A stretch of 64,000 bases of DNA from Symbiodinium natans (GCA_905221605.1 CAJNDS010000671.1:29017-93016), one strand, 5' to 3'; shown: positions 9,148 to 20,748, counted from the stretch's first letter. Notes: a model not told the origin generated them from the sequence alone. Translations and numbers: made by a program.

Positions 9148-9710
9148 TTTAGGGTCTAGGGTTGGATCCATACAGCCAGGTTGTATGTCTTTGAGGGCAG
9201 AGATTTCCATGTCCTCGCGAACTTGAAGCCGAAAATCCCTCCAAACCATGAATCTTCAACCTCTTGGTAGCCCTACCCTAAACCCTAAACCCTAAACCCG
9301 CCGATCATGCCATAAAAAGAGTACCCTTTTTGGGGTCGGGTACTTCTTAAGGGAACCAGGAGCCAACAAGAAGGGGGGACAATGGTACCACTGGGGCCAC
9401 CAAGACCTAGCGCCTCAGGGAACGGTCATCCTAGACCTTAAGAGCCACAAGCCTCCCTTCTTGTATGGAGGTTTGCTGAAAGGGTTTAGGGTTTAGGGTT
9501 TAGGGTTTAGGCCATAACTTTGAGAACTGCATCTTCCCAACAGCCTACTTATAGTTCAGGGTTTTCGCGTCCGGAGTTCAAGCTGCCTTAGGATCAGGGG
9601 CTTGGGACCCCCAAAGACAGCGCGAGAAACCGAAAGGACCGTTTGCCCGAGGCCCACAGGATGCATGAGTTTAGGGTTTAGGGTTTAGGGTTTAGGGCTA
9701 GGGTTTAGGG
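9148..9710. repeat. heptamer runs with unique spacers
   Basis: G-rich runs lie at 9148-9164, 9483-9509 and 9670-9710, and a C-rich run at 9283-9298. The spacers are unique, apart from element C1 (9319-9410). The spacer at about 9410-9480 has a short open stretch next to the heptamers but no recognisable domain. Confidence 0.75.
9319..9410. mobile_element. inverted-repeat element, family C (C1)
   Basis: A family C copy: the left arm carries GTACCCTTTTTGGGGT and the right arm GGTACCACTGGGGCCACCAA, roughly complementary to it. The middle reads TTAAGGGAACC, as in other copies. Confidence 0.55.
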
Positions 9711-9982
9711 CTACAGCTGCTTCTGGGGCGCCTGCTTGGCGACGCCCAGGCGCTGACGGAACTGGGAGAGCCCTTGATTTTTAAGCTACAAGAGTTGCAG
9801 GTGCCAGCTGGCAGTCGTTTGGACCCGAGGTTGCGGTGCTCTTACCAGCGGGGGAAGCTTACAAAGGGGCAAGGTATTCTTTGTACAGCTTGCTGAGAGC
9901 CGAGATTGGCCAAGAATTGGCAAGGCTGGATGGAGGCGGGGTCCCTCTCACTTCAGTCGATCGTGCACTTCTCCTCTTATGG
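9711..9982 (+). pseudogene. frameshifted gene fragment between opposed heptamer runs
   Basis: Two protein-like open stretches in different frames appear to belong together. The first runs from 9711 to about 9800 (starts LQLLLGRLLGDAQ, contains PLIFKLQELQ). The second runs from about 9803 to 9982 (contains PEVAVLLPAGEAY and RYSLYSLLRAEIGQELA). They join only if one frameshift near 9800 is assumed. A TTTAGGG run ends at its left edge and a CCCTAAA run starts at its right edge. I do not recognise the family; it looks like a captured, decayed exon. Confidence 0.35.
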
Positions 9983-9984
9983 GA

Positions 9985-10024
9985 AACCCTAAACCCTAAA
10001 CCCTAAACCCTAAACCCTAAACCC
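9985..10024 (-). repeat. CCCTAAA array, about 6 copies
   Basis: Near-perfect tandem heptamers in the C-rich orientation. Confidence 0.95.
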
Positions 10025-10449
10025 CGTTGAGCGGACTTTCGGTTGGGAAGCAGGGTGCGGGGTTTTCGCGGGCTTCGGGATCAGGGCCACAAGTCAAAGA
10101 GCAGCCACACTTTGGACATCAGCTTCCTCTCTAGTGTCTTGCCCGTGCACGAATTGGGTCTCCGAATTTGTGGCCGAGGGAATGAATGTCCAGCTTGGTT
10201 ACGTACCCTAAACCCTCAACCCGAAGCCCTAAACCAACTTCAGCCAGGAAGCTTGGGGGTGTTCCCAGGAATTCATTCCCCCGAACGCCTGCAGGGTCCG
10301 TTACTCCAACCCCCTAAACCACTAAACCTCACACCCTCAGTAGGGTCTAGGGTCCAGGGTCTAAACCCCAAACCAAAGCATTCTTTCGTAGATGCGATCA
10401 CCCTAAACCCGTTTACGTGGAGACTTTTTGAAGCAAAGTTTGGTCAAAG
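10025..10449. other. no gene; degenerate heptamers
   Basis: Unique sequence with scattered single or double CCCTAAA-like words (10208-10240, 10310-10370). The long open frame here owes much of its length to heptamers read as Leu-Asn-Pro-Lys-Pro and is not believed. Confidence 0.6.
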
Positions 10450-10710
10450 GTGCCTGGCAAGTCAGCGGTGTCCCACCGGCGGCTTGAGCCAAGCGGCCCT
10501 TTGGGAAAGATCCGCACAGGGGATCATGATCCTAAAAAATCGCTTGCCCACCTGTGCTCTGTCTGGTGTGAGCCAACCAGTACGCTAGTCACACCCTGGT
10601 GGGTGTTGAGGCAGCTAGTCAGGGATCCCGGACAGTTGGAAGCAGCAAATCTTGTTGTGATCCGACAAGCTCAAGATTGTAAGGTTTCGGGTTTAGGGTT
10701 GAGGGTTTAG
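10450..10710 (+). CDS. unrecognised open protein-like fragment
   Basis: An 86-codon frame whose middle (LGKIRTGDHDPKK to VVIRQAQDCKV) has the composition of a real protein. It ends in TTTAGGG repeats, so the C-terminus is artificial. No domain is recognised. It is probably an exon remnant and could be chance. Confidence 0.2.
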   Translation: MPGKSAVSHRRLEPSGPLGKIRTGDHDPKKSLAHLCSVWCEPTSTLVTPWWVLRQLVRDPGQLEAANLVVIRQAQDCKVSGLGLRV

Positions 10711-11627
10711 GGTTTACAATCTCCAGTTGCAACTGCATGCGGGGATCCCATTGCTAAAGGAAGTATCGGCAGCTGGCTTCAGTTCGATGCACTGCCCTCC
10801 TTTGATGTCTAGAACTGCTCATCCATAGTGCACTCCCTACCCTGTGCATGAGAAACCATCAACCCAAGCAATAGCCGAATCGTAGAGAAGAAGGGCATTC
10901 GCCTAACAAGGGCTACCCCCCAGGCCTCAAAACCTGAACCGTAAACAAGGAGCCTTTTGTGGAGATCCTTTTCCTTAGGCTCTTACGTCACCTGGGGGAA
11001 AAGAAGAATACTTCTTGACCGAGTCTTGAACAGGGAAGCCCTAAACCCTAAGCCCGAAACCCTAAACCCAAAACCCTACAATGTGCTTTCATGGGCATTC
11101 TCCACATCCCAAACCCCAAACCCTACGCCCGTAACGCACTCCACATTTCATGGGCTGAGGCGTTCGGAGGCTTCTATGCCAGAGCTGTAACAGGATTTAG
11201 GATCTAGGCTATGCCTTTCAACCATTCCCATACTGTTTAGAAGAGTTCCATATCTATGCAATAGAGAACCTCAAAGCTTGATTCCAGACTGATACCCAGA
11301 GCGTTAAAGCTGGAACATCGGGAGGTCAGGCGTGCCAGCACTTGAATTTCATCTGCGACTCCATCCTCGCAACCCAGTCCTTCAACACTACGGTGCTTAA
11401 GGTGGGAGATAGGGGATAGATACCCTGTTCGGGGCCTATGTAAAGTATGGTTCCTTTTTGGACATGCTTCATATAGTGCTCCGTATGACAGGCGAAGCTT
11501 GAAACTGACTCGAATGTATGGACCCCAAAAAAGAAGAAACTAACCCCTGCAAATATCACTAAGTTCTAAGAACACCCTCCTAACCCCTAAAGCCTAAGCC
11601 CTGAAAACTCTGCTGCCCCCAACCCCC
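10711..11627. other. gene-free, sparse heptamers
   Basis: Unique sequence with a degenerate C-rich patch at 11038-11140. I see no coding, RNA or element signal that I can support. Confidence 0.6.
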
Positions 11628-11729
11628 TTGGTAGCCTATGATAAGCGTACACTTCTTTCGAGGTTGGTTGCGCTGTAAGGGAACCTTGAACCCAAAAAAG
11701 GGGGCAAAAGGGCACCATTGGGCTACCAA
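11628..11729. mobile_element. inverted-repeat element, family C (C2)
   Basis: Ends TTGGTAGCC...GGCTACCAA are perfect 9-bp inverted termini, and the arms stay complementary inward (TACACTT against AAAGGGCACC). The body is about 100 bp with a central TAAGGGAACC. This is the clearest terminus pair of the family. Confidence 0.7.
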
Positions 11730-13213
11730 CCCTAAACCCTGCAACCCAGCGACTTCTCGAAGGCTTGAAGCCTGCCAGTTCATAGCTCAAAAAGGCGCCA
11801 AAACCCTAACCCCTAAGCCCTCAACCCCCAGAACCAGAGGGGCCGGTAGTCTAGCCCTAAACCCTAAACCCTAGACCGTAAGGCCCTGGGGTTAGGAGTT
11901 TTTGCTTCGGGTTTCGGGATCTAAGGTTGGTTTCGGGTTTCGGGTTTTGGGCTTGGGGTTTTTAGGGCTTGCGGGTTTAGGGTTTCGGGGAAGTTCTGGG
12001 GTTTAAGGTTTCAGCTCCTTTCCCTTTTGTGGGCAGAAGGGTGTAGGGTGCTTCGGACTAAGAGTAGTGGTGTAGGGCTTAGGGTTTAAGGGGGTTTTGG
12101 GGTGCTACCTTGTCTCTCAGGGTGTCTCCCTGGAAGGGATCAATCTGCAAACCCCCTGGGATGCGCAGCCGCCTGTCCAAAGCTATAAATTGCAGAGTGG
12201 CCTGGCTTTGCTAGCATCGGTCGAAGGTTTAGGGTTTAGGGTTTCGCGGCCCAAGTGTTTGGAGATAAACAGGGCCAAGTGCTTAGGGCTTAGGGCACCC
12301 GAATGCCAGGCCATATGGACTCTGCTTTCTAGACCCCTGTCGCGCCCTTCCCGAGGCGTCATTTCTGATGTTTTTTTGTTTTTTTCTTTTTTCTCGGGCC
12401 CCGGGGCTAACACCAGCTTCAGCAAACTTGAAGATTTGCTGAGGGCTTGTTGATTGTAGGTTTTGTCGGGTGAGAAGGCTTCGGGATGAAAACGGTTTAG
12501 GATTCTTTGCGTCTGCCACTCTAAGACTCTAAGCGTCCGTGCAGTGTGGTACGTAGTAGTTCGCAGGTAGTAGGTATCACCCGAAAATCCGCAGTTTAGC
12601 AATGTTGTAGGAAGGCCCTTGAACACTCAATCCGAAACGAGCCCACAACTCGAACTCCAACTTCAATCTCTACAAAATCTCTCATACCCTAAACCCCAAA
12701 CCCCAAACCCTAAATCCTAAACCCTCCTAAGCCCTCCCTGAACTGCCGAAGCTGTCGCCGATCCCCGGGGCCCCTATGGGGGTCTTGGCTTTTTTTGGTT
12801 TTGTGTTGCATCATCTGGCTCCGCCCCTCGCTCCGTGAGTCCTCCGTCGGGGAAAACCAGGCACGCGGTGTGTCATCAGCTCACGGTTCAGGGCCTACTG
12901 TGTTCAGGGTCTCCGCCGGCCTATAACCCTCAACCCCAAACTAGACCCTAAGCCCCAACCCCCAACAACCCGAAAGTCTGAACCCTAAACCCTGGAGAGC
13001 TTCAGACGTGTGCCTTTTGGGCAGAGAGCCCATGTCTCTCGTACCCGGACTCTGGAACGGCAGGCCTAAAGACTAAGCATCCGAAGGGCCACCTCTCCAG
13101 CCACCACCAGTCACTGGGTCGGCCCCTCAGGCCCACAACCCTAAACCCCCATTGTAAAGTTTAGGGTTTAGGGTTTAGGGTTTTAGGGCTTAGGGTCTAA
13201 AATGGGGGGGGGG
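11730..13213. repeat. heptamer mosaic, no gene
   Basis: C-rich runs at 11735-11750, 11855-11878, 12685-12730 and 13138-13150 and G-rich runs at 12225-12243 and 13157-13195 sit between unique spacers. A degenerate TTCGGG/TTTAGGG stretch fills 11900-12100. Open frames across it are made of heptamers. Confidence 0.7.
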
Positions 13214-13372
13214 GTGTACGATATAGGGGCTGTTACGATGTCAGGGTGCCTTCTTGGGGTCCTTATTAGAAGGGAATCCTACCAATTATTTGGGGGGTGT
13301 ATATTAGGGGTGCCATTATCGTAAACCCCCATATTCGGGGTACCTTATTGGAGTCCCTTATTCTCGGAAACC
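13214..13372. mobile_element. inverted-repeat element, family B (B1, compound)
   Basis: A copy runs from GTACGATATAGGGG to ATTATCGTAAACCCC (to about 13329). It is followed directly by a second partial copy with GGGGTACCTTATTGGAGTCC and CTCGGAAACCC. Confidence 0.65.
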
Positions 13373-13624
13373 CGCACAGAGCAGGGCTCTCTTGGCTGCT
13401 GGCCCCAAGAACACAGTCAAAAGATAGTCCATGACATGATGCCTGTTTTCAGTGTGGTGGAAGTGGGTCGCCCGTAACCCCTGTGCATTCTTAAAATTGT
13501 GCCCTGTGGACATCCGCGGCAGGCTCGGCTGTGTTAAAAGCGCTCAAGAGTCTCGCGATGTGGACACAGCCGTCAACTTTGCTTTCGGGGTGGGTTTCAG
13601 GGTTTCTACAGCTTGAGGACCCCT
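13373..13624. other. unique spacer, nothing recognised
   Basis: About 250 bases with no heptamers and no convincing open frame. Confidence 0.55.
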
Positions 13625-13675
13625 CCCTAAACCCTAAACCCTAAACCCTAAACCCTAAACCCTAAACCCTAAACC
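13625..13675 (-). repeat. CCCTAAA array, about 7 copies
   Basis: Perfect C-rich heptamers after a CCCTC edge. Confidence 0.95.
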
Positions 13676-14963
13676 CCGAAACCCTAACTTCGACAGACAG
13701 GAGCCCAGGTGCCTCCCGCGGATTGTCCTCAGTGCAGCCGCGCCCGAAGCAAAGCTCTGCCCTGACTGTACAGCTTTCTTTGCTTGACCCTTGCGCCTCG
13801 CAGGGTTGCGGGGTTTTTCGTGCTTGTTGGAGGGTTTTTTGGGGGTTCTCAGGGCTTTGTGGGGTTTATGAGGGCTTTTTGGGGGTATAACGTTCATAGC
13901 GTTTATGACGTTTTTGGGGCTTATAGGGTTTATCTGTTTGTAGGGTTTTGAAGGGTTTAGCTCTTTTGATGTCGATCATGACCCTACTTGGATATCAGAA
14001 CAAGACCCCAGCGGCACTGACAGAAAGATCATCTCAAAGGACGACTAAAAGAGATGTTGCGATGTTCTTCCGTGGCTCAGGCTTGAGGCTCCGGGCTCGA
14101 ACAGCTTCGTTCAGGGATTTGGAAGGCTGAGAGTGTAGGGGTTGAGGCTTTGTGCACTTACGCTACAGAATTCGGGCTGTCACTGTGTGTTGCAGAAATC
14201 CAATAGGCCTGAACCTAAACGCTAAACCGCATGCTTTGCTATATCACCCGTATTGTGCTAACCTCGACCCAAGAATAAACTAGGAATAGAACGGTTGCTC
14301 TTTTTGGTTTTACGAGGCGTAGAAGGGAACCTAAACCCTAAAAAACAGGGTCAGGGGCGCTAAACCCGAAAAAAGTGGAATAGCCTAGTAACTTAACTTA
14401 AGCTTGCCACCAAAACCAGAAAATTCCCGAGATCGACTTGTTGGTTCGAGGGCTTGGGGTTTAGGGTTTAGGGTTTAGGGTAGCTCGGGCTTCCGGCTTT
14501 GGGGCGCTTTTCGAGGGTCCGGTTTCAGGATTTCGCACGCAGTTCGCGCCCGAGGCCTCTAAACCCTTGAACCCTTGAACCCCAAAACCTTAAACCCTAA
14601 AACCCTAAAAACGCTTAATTAAACCCGTAACCCTAAACCCTAAACCCTAAAACCCTTAAACCCTTAAACCCTGAAGCCCGAAACCCCTAAGCCTAAACGC
14701 CCCCCCCCCCCCCCCCTCTCAACCTCAAGGAACCCTGTCCGCGCGCCTTTTGGCACTGGTGTGTTGCACCCTGCACACACCTGTGGGAAAGGAGGGCCCT
14801 AAAACGCTAGTCCTAGGCCCTAAACCCTAAACCCTAAAAAACTTGATCGCGTGCTCCTTGTAGCTGGTACATGAAAGATATCGCTGAGAAGTACGGGAGC
14901 GTGTGCACCTCAGTTGATTTAATCTGCTCGAGCACTACAAACTTTTTTTACCTATTCATTCGA
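13676..14963. repeat. unique segments with scattered heptamers and a poly-C tract
   Basis: A G-rich run lies at 14455-14481 and degenerate C-rich runs at 14580-14680 and 14817-14837. A tract of about 17 C follows the 14.6-kb run at 14700-14716. The stretch 13810-13960 is GGGTTT-rich and degenerate. No gene is supported. Confidence 0.65.
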
Positions 14964-15064
14964 GGGTTTACGATATAAGGGGTACCTTTGTTGGGGTCCT
15001 TCTTATAAGGGGATCCTACTATTTAGGGGGTCTATATTAGGAGTCCCTGATTATCGTAAACCCC
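14964..15064. mobile_element. inverted-repeat element, family B (B2)
   Basis: This is a full copy of about 100 bp, from GGGTTTACGATATAAGGGG to CCTGATTATCGTAAACCCC. The core ATAAGGGGATCCTACTATTT is shared by most family members. Confidence 0.75.
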
Positions 15065-16030
15065 AATCTGGTCGAACCACAGCGAAAATCTGCAGCCTGG
15101 AGCTCAAGAGGGTTTAGGGTTTTGGGGTTTCGGAGCAAGGGGTTTCTGCAGGAACTAGGAACAGAAACCTACGAACCGAACCCAGAGACACCTTACCCAC
15201 CCAATTGAGAGAAATGGTTTTTGGGGGAACTCTCCACCCTAAACCCTAAACCCTAAACCCTAAACCCTAAACCCTAAACCCTAAACCTCTCTATCATAAT
15301 GAATTTAAACCCTAATTCAAAAGTGGGCAACGGTGATTTTCGGCCTCAAAAGTGGGCAATGGTGATTTTCCTTTTCCCCGAGTTTTTTCAAGGTTTTTCA
15401 ATGTTTTTCAGGATATTTCAAGGTTTTTAACTCAATTCTGATGAAGGAGTGCCCCCCGCGACCTTTTCACAGCCTAGTTTTGGTCAAGGGGGGGTCGTAT
15501 TTTTCAATTCTAAAGGCAAAACAGTCTTCGGAGACCACCCCTTGCCTCAAACTCCGACCCCCCCTTGAGAGGGAAAGTTTGCAAAAGGTTTACTGGCTGT
15601 TTAGGGTTTAGGGTTTAGGGTTTAGGGTTAAGGGTTAAGGGTTTAGGGTTTAGGGAACCGGCCCCTTCCTGTCCCTCCCTCACAAACCCCAACCACAAAG
15701 CATGCCAGCTTCCAGGAAGATCTTTCAGCTTACCCGAAGCCATCTCGGTTGCTCCAACTCCCCCCCTAAACCCTAAACCCTAGACCCTAGACCCTAGACC
15801 CTAACCCCTAAACCCTAAACCCTCAACCCTAAAAGCCGCTTTCGGCTAAGATTTTGGGGGTGTTGGGCCGGATCTGGGCAGTCGAGAGCTTCCAAGCCGA
15901 ACCAGGTGGGTTTGTTAAGTGGACCTTTGCGGTCTACTTCAGGCTGCTGGGCAAGGTGGTGAAGCCCCCTAAACCCTAAACCCTAAACCCTAAACCCTAA
16001 ACCCTAAACCACTGGCCTCGCCAAACTCAA
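15065..16030. repeat. cluster of heptamer arrays in both orientations
   Basis: C-rich arrays lie at 15238-15287, 15765-15830 (with CCCTAGA variants) and 15969-16011, and a G-rich array at 15600-15655. At 15310-15430 a short phrase (AAAAGTGGGCAA..GGTGATTTTC) is directly repeated, followed by TTTTTCAAGG-like repeats. No gene is supported. Confidence 0.8.
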
Positions 16031-17526
16031 AACCCGGGCGAGGTCTTCCTCACCATCGCGCCGAAGAGTCGAGGTCTTCCTGACCCGTTCCTCGACAAGC
16101 AAAAGAATCTTTTAGAAGCATTTCTTTGGTTGTTTTGGTCTTTTTTTCAAATTTTTCATCAGGGCTTAGGGTTTAGGTTTCGTTTCGTGTTTTTCATTCG
16201 GGTTTGGGGTTTAGGTTTCGTAATTGTTTCTCATTTTCTTATCTCACTAGGGTTTCGGGTTTAGGGTTTAGGGGCCAACTGTGCAACTGTGCTTTATTGG
16301 GCCTGAGGGCCCTTAGCCCTACTCCCTCAAGAGTTTCCTGTTCAGTGTCGCGATTTGAAGGACATGTCCCCTGCCTTTGGACACCGTGCGTAACCCCCAC
16401 CAGCCGTAAAGGGGCATGCTGCCAGGCACCCCTCTTTACTCAGTCTTTTCAAGGGCCCACTAAGGGTAAGGGTTTTTGAGTCATGCCAACCAAAAAACCC
16501 TAGGCCTTGAACCCCACAGGTATGTTATTCTTAGAAGGACCCTGCTTTGCCCAATTCATCGGGTGATTCTTGGGGGGTGTCCGGTCCCAAGACACCGAGA
16601 GTCCTGGAGTCTGTAGTAATTAGAGGTGACCCCCCCTGTCTGACTCGAACCAGGCGTGTAAGGAAACCCAAACCCCAAACCCCAAAACCCCACACCCTAA
16701 ACCTCAAACGCCAAACCCAAGACTAAACCCACAACGCCAACACTAACCCTGGGCCATTTGCATCTTCTCGACATCCTCAGCCCTTAACCACCCAATGCCA
16801 TGAAACAGCTAGGGCCGACACGCCGTAAAAGTCAAAGGTATCGTACCACAGCCTGCCAGACAGGGTGCAGACCCTTTCGGGTTTAGGGCCTTGACCCTAT
16901 AGACCCGAAACCCTAAACCCTAAACCCTAAACCCTTGAAGCCCTCAGCTTTGAACCTTTCGAAACCCCCCCGCCCCCGCCCCTCCCTGGGTGCCCACTGT
17001 CACGGGAGTTTGGTGGGTTTAGGCCTCCCCCGCCCCCCCGCCCCAACAAAAAAACAAAGAAAAACAAGCACGAAGTTTACCCAAAACCCTAACCCTGAAA
17101 CCCTGAAAAGGGAGTAGGGTCTTAGCTTGATCCATGGCTGGTATTGAAAACCCTAAACCCTAAACCTACATTTTTCTCGTGCTATCATCCTGTCTGGGTG
17201 AGCCCCTCCCAACTCCCTCAGCCCCAAACACCTGGGCTCTGCACCAGCTCAGGCTCAACCCTAAATCCCAAAACTCCAAGACCACAAGACCACAAAACTC
17301 CAAAACCCCAAAAACCCAAACACCCCAAAACCCCAAAACCCCAAACCCCTAAACCCCAAAACCCCCAAACCCAAAACCCTAAACCCTAAACCCCCAAACC
17401 CCAAACAGGCCTGGAATAGCATCTCCGGTAGCTTGCTGAAGAGGGGGTCCGACCCGCGTTCTCGTATCAGGAGGGCCTCGCTTTCAAGCGGAACACATCG
17501 GGCTCGGGTTTGGGGTTCAGGGTTCA
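16031..17526. other. gene-free mosaic with C-rich degenerate heptamers
   Basis: Short runs at 16255-16275, 16660-16740, 16905-16935 and 17145-17165. At 17270-17405 there is a dense CCCCAAAA/CCCTAAA-like patch. The many Pro-Lys-Pro frames are translation of these repeats. Confidence 0.65.
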
Positions 17527-17690
17527 GGGTCCCCACCCCCCACCCCCCACCCCCCCCGCCCCCACCCCCCCCCACCCCCCCACCCCCCCCCCCCCCCCAC
17601 CCCCCCCCCCACCCCCCCCCCACCCCCCCCCCCCCCCCCACCCCCCCCACCCCCCCCCCACCCACCCCCCCCCCCCCAAAAAAAAAAAAA
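17527..17690. repeat. long poly-C / CCCCA tract
   Basis: About 150 bases of nearly pure C broken by single A or G, followed by a poly-A stretch of about 13. The proline-rich (plus) and glycine-rich (minus) frames here are low-complexity artefacts. The tract is prone to sequencing and assembly error. Confidence 0.9.
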
Positions 17691-18424
17691 TTCCACTTCT
17701 AATTTTTCAGGCCCCTATATGAGTGTATGAGACCTCCTGCATTTGGGTTTTTGGGGCCTTTCGGGCTGTAGGGTGTATAGTTGCATTGAGGGTGCTAGGG
17801 CTTATAGCTTTATAGTTGCTCGTAGGGTTGAAAAGTTTATAGTTGATTTTTAGGGTTTGGAGTTGCATGTACAGCAGGCTACACACCAGCGCCCCTCTAT
17901 AGCCCCATGCCCCAAGCCCTAACCCGAAGACCCTTAAAATCCACAAGCCTCCGCCAAATTCTTGATTCTGAAAGCATTCCGGAACCCTGAAGCCCGATGC
18001 CCTAAACCCGAATACCTGAGCCCCGAAACCCTTTAAGCCAATGACTGCCCAAACTCTCAGCTGCCGACACATCTCCGATTCCACCAATGCTCTTCGCGGC
18101 GAAGCCTGAGACCGTTGAGGGGTTTAGGGCTTTAGACCTGCACCTAACCCTTAAACCCCTAAACCCTAAACCCTAAACCCCTGGAAACTTTAAACCCCTA
18201 AACCCCAAACCCCTGGACAGCTACCAGTGGTGGGGCGGTGCAGGCTGAGATCTGTGTGTGCATGGTGAAAGTGGACCTACAACCGGTTGCTCACTGGGCA
18301 ACACTCCTGTGATGCCAGGACTCCATCTTTCTTGAGGCGTCGGCTTTCTAGGCGAGCAAGTAGAATGAACGCAGTTCTTTGCGATGAAGCTAGCTGGTTG
18401 GTTTGTGGCGTTTTCAACTTGGCA
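17691..18424. other. gene-free unique sequence
   Basis: Degenerate TAGGG/TATAG words occur at 17760-17860 and C-rich heptamers at 17880-18030 and 18140-18215. No supported gene. Confidence 0.6.
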
Positions 18425-18580
18425 GTCCAGTAACCAGATTATGATAAGGGCACCCTGTTTCTGGGTTGGTTAGTTACGAGGGAACCCTAACCCCTAAACC
18501 CTGAACCCTTTTTCTAAGTTGGTTAATCATAAGGAACGCAGAGCCCTCAAAAGGGGCCAAGGGTACCACTGGCCTACTAA
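18425..18580. mobile_element. inverted-repeat element, family C (C3)
   Basis: Left arm CCAGTAACC..AAGGGCACCC and right arm AAGGGTACCACTGG are complementary. The copy is longer than its relatives because the GGTTGGTTA..AAGGGAACC centre is partly duplicated around a short heptamer patch. Confidence 0.6.
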
Positions 18581-18597
18581 GCTATTGGCATGAAGAG

Positions 18598-18855
18598 GTT
18601 TAGGGTTTAGGGTTTAGGGTTTAGGGTTTAGGGCTGAAGGGCACGAGGTCCGTGGAAGTGTCACCAGCTGGGTGGCAGCTTGTCCCTGGCCGGAGCGAGT
18701 ATGGAGTGCACGAGAGGTCATGGTCAGCTTTGCAAAGGAGGGTGCAGCTGTCTTCCTGGCCTGTGTTCTCAAGGCCCCTGAGTGTGACACCAGAGCAAGG
18801 ACAGGCCATCTTAGGGTTTTGGGTATTTTAGGGTTTAGGGTTTAGGGTTTAGGGG
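18598..18855. repeat. two G-rich heptamer arrays with a unique spacer
   Basis: TTTAGGG runs at 18598-18633 and 18828-18855 flank a spacer of about 190 bp. The spacer is open on the minus strand but has no recognised product. Confidence 0.75.
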
Positions 18856-19880
18856 GCTGTTGGTTTGGGTTTTGGATCTATCGGATCTCGGTTTTTGGGG
18901 TCTACGGGGCCATTCCGAGAATCACCCAACCCCGAACACAGCCTGAAACCCTAAGCCTGAAGACCCCTAAACCCTAAGAACCCAAAAACCCAAACACCCA
19001 AAACCCTAAACCCTTAAAACGCTTAAACCCTCTGAACCCTTAAACCCCTAATTGAACCCCTAAACCCTCATAACTACAAAACTCGAAAAGCCCTAAAACC
19101 CCGCAAACCTTTTAAACCTAAAATCCCTAAAGCCCAAAACCCTAAATGCCCTATAAACCCTTAAGCACCTAAGACTCCTAGTAAAAAGGGTACCCTTTAT
19201 ATGCCCCTGATATACCCTGTACAAATTAAGGACCCATGTGACTACCCTTAGAACCCTAAAAGCCCTAAACCCCTAAAACCCCAACACCCTCTAAAACCCT
19301 AACAAGCCTTTCAAGCCTTTAAACCCTGAAACCTACAAAGCCCTAGAAAAACCCAAAGCCCTAAACCCCCAAAAGCCCTGAAAACCCCCAAAACCCTTAC
19401 GCCTACAAAACGCCAAACACCCTCGAACGTCAAGCCGAGAACCGCGAGGACAGGGAGAGTCCCAGCTTGTTCTTCATCGGGAAGGAGGGAATTAGGTGCC
19501 CCATATACACCCTTAAACAAATTATATAGGGTAGGTTTAGGGTTTAGGGTTTAGATTTTAGGGTTTAGGGTACCTCATTCCCTCATTCCCTACGAAGAAG
19601 CCGCCAGGCAAAGTTCCAGCCGAGGAGCATCGCCTGAAGTCCAGTTGGCCGGCACATAAAACCAGGACCTGCGAGACCGACCCGGGGCTGGGTTGGGGGG
19701 ATTGGTTTAGGGTTTAGGGTTTAGAGTTTAGGATTTGGGGTTCAGGATCCAGGGTTTTGGGGTTAAGGGGCTCTTCAAGGTAAGCTTGCAGGGTCTAGGG
19801 CTTGAGGGCTTAAGGGGTTTTAGGTTTACACTGGGGCTGCAGAACGTACTGGTGCGTGGGGGAGTGAATGTGCTGCGCCT
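18856..19880. repeat. degenerate CCCTAAA-rich region, with family D remnant
   Basis: The stretch 18930-19420 is almost wholly decayed C-rich heptamers (CCCTTAAA, CCCAAAA and similar). A family D remnant lies at 19186-19250 (AAGGGTACCC...ATGTGACTACCCTTAG). G-rich runs lie at 19527-19570 and 19703-19725. Confidence 0.65.
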
Positions 19881-19884
19881 GCAG

Positions 19885-19947
19885 CGGTTTAGGGTTTAGG
19901 CTTTAGGCAAACCCTAAACCCTAAACCCTAAACCCTAAACCCTAAAT
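19885..19947. repeat. head-to-head heptamer junction
   Basis: A short TTTAGGG run (19885-19908, last copies degenerate) turns within a few bases into five CCCTAAA copies (19911-19947). This G-strand then C-strand order is the one expected where two telomere ends join. Confidence 0.7.
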
Positions 19948-20577
19948 TGTTGGGAGCCCTCCTCCACTTCCCCTTCTGACAGCTGGATCCCCCCCCCACC
20001 CTCCACAGAACTACTAGAATCTAAAACCTTTCCCAACCCGCCTACTTCCTTTCATGAACCGATCATGGGAATGCTTTAGGGGCTTGGGGGCTTCGGGTTT
20101 AAGGTTGGAGTTCAGGGTTTTCGGGGTTCAGGGTTTGGGGAACCTACTCCCCTCAAGAGTCCCTGGAAGGCTCAGGGCGTTTCGGGTCACCGAATTTACT
20201 AAACCCTGGACTGTCAACCCGAAACCCTGAACCTCCCTTGAAACCCTAAACCCTAAACCCTAAACCCTAAGTCCCCCCCCCCCCCCCCCCTCCGACCGCA
20301 CAGGGAGCCTTCGAGGAGGTCCGATGCACGGCAACCTTCTGAGTCCCTGCCTAAGCGGTTGATTGGAGTTCTAGGTTAGGGTGTAGGGTTTAGGGTTTAG
20401 GGATTGTGGTTAAATTGGTGCCTTTTCGGGTCCTGGATATACCACGGCCCCTGTATGAGAAGGACCCCGAACAAGGGACCTTGATTTTAGAGAACTGCCC
20501 ATGCGGTTCGTGTCCCAAAAAGTTGGGACGAACGCTTCAGACGACAGTCTTGGGCGCCCCCTCTAGCACCTCTAGAC
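19948..20577. other. gene-free mosaic with poly-C
   Basis: C-rich heptamers at 20238-20272 lead straight into about 18 C (20273-20290), and a G-rich run lies at 20383-20402. The spacer 20403-20577 is open on the plus strand but unrecognised. Confidence 0.6.
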
Positions 20578-20665
20578 TCTTAGGGTTTAGGGTTTAGGGT
20601 TTAGGGTTTTAGGGTTTAGGGTTTAGGGTTTAGGGTTTAGGGCTTAGGGTTTAGGGTTGAGGGCA
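20578..20665 (+). repeat. TTTAGGG array, about 11 copies
   Basis: Near-perfect G-rich heptamers with one TTTTAGGG variant. Confidence 0.95.
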
Positions 20666-20748
20666 AATGTGGTGGTCGAACAACAGTGGAGAGACTATGT
20701 AGGGTTCCTATGTCCTGGCCCTCGCTTGGGGGAAGCTTGACATGGTCG

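Noticed and set aside
10043-10588. 181-codon plus-strand frame
   Set aside because: Much of it is heptamers read as LNPQPEALN and LNPKPK, with no domain and no consistent composition.
17261-17722. Proline-rich and glycine-rich frames up to 134 codons
   Set aside because: These are translations of the poly-C tract and the adjacent CCCCAAA patch.
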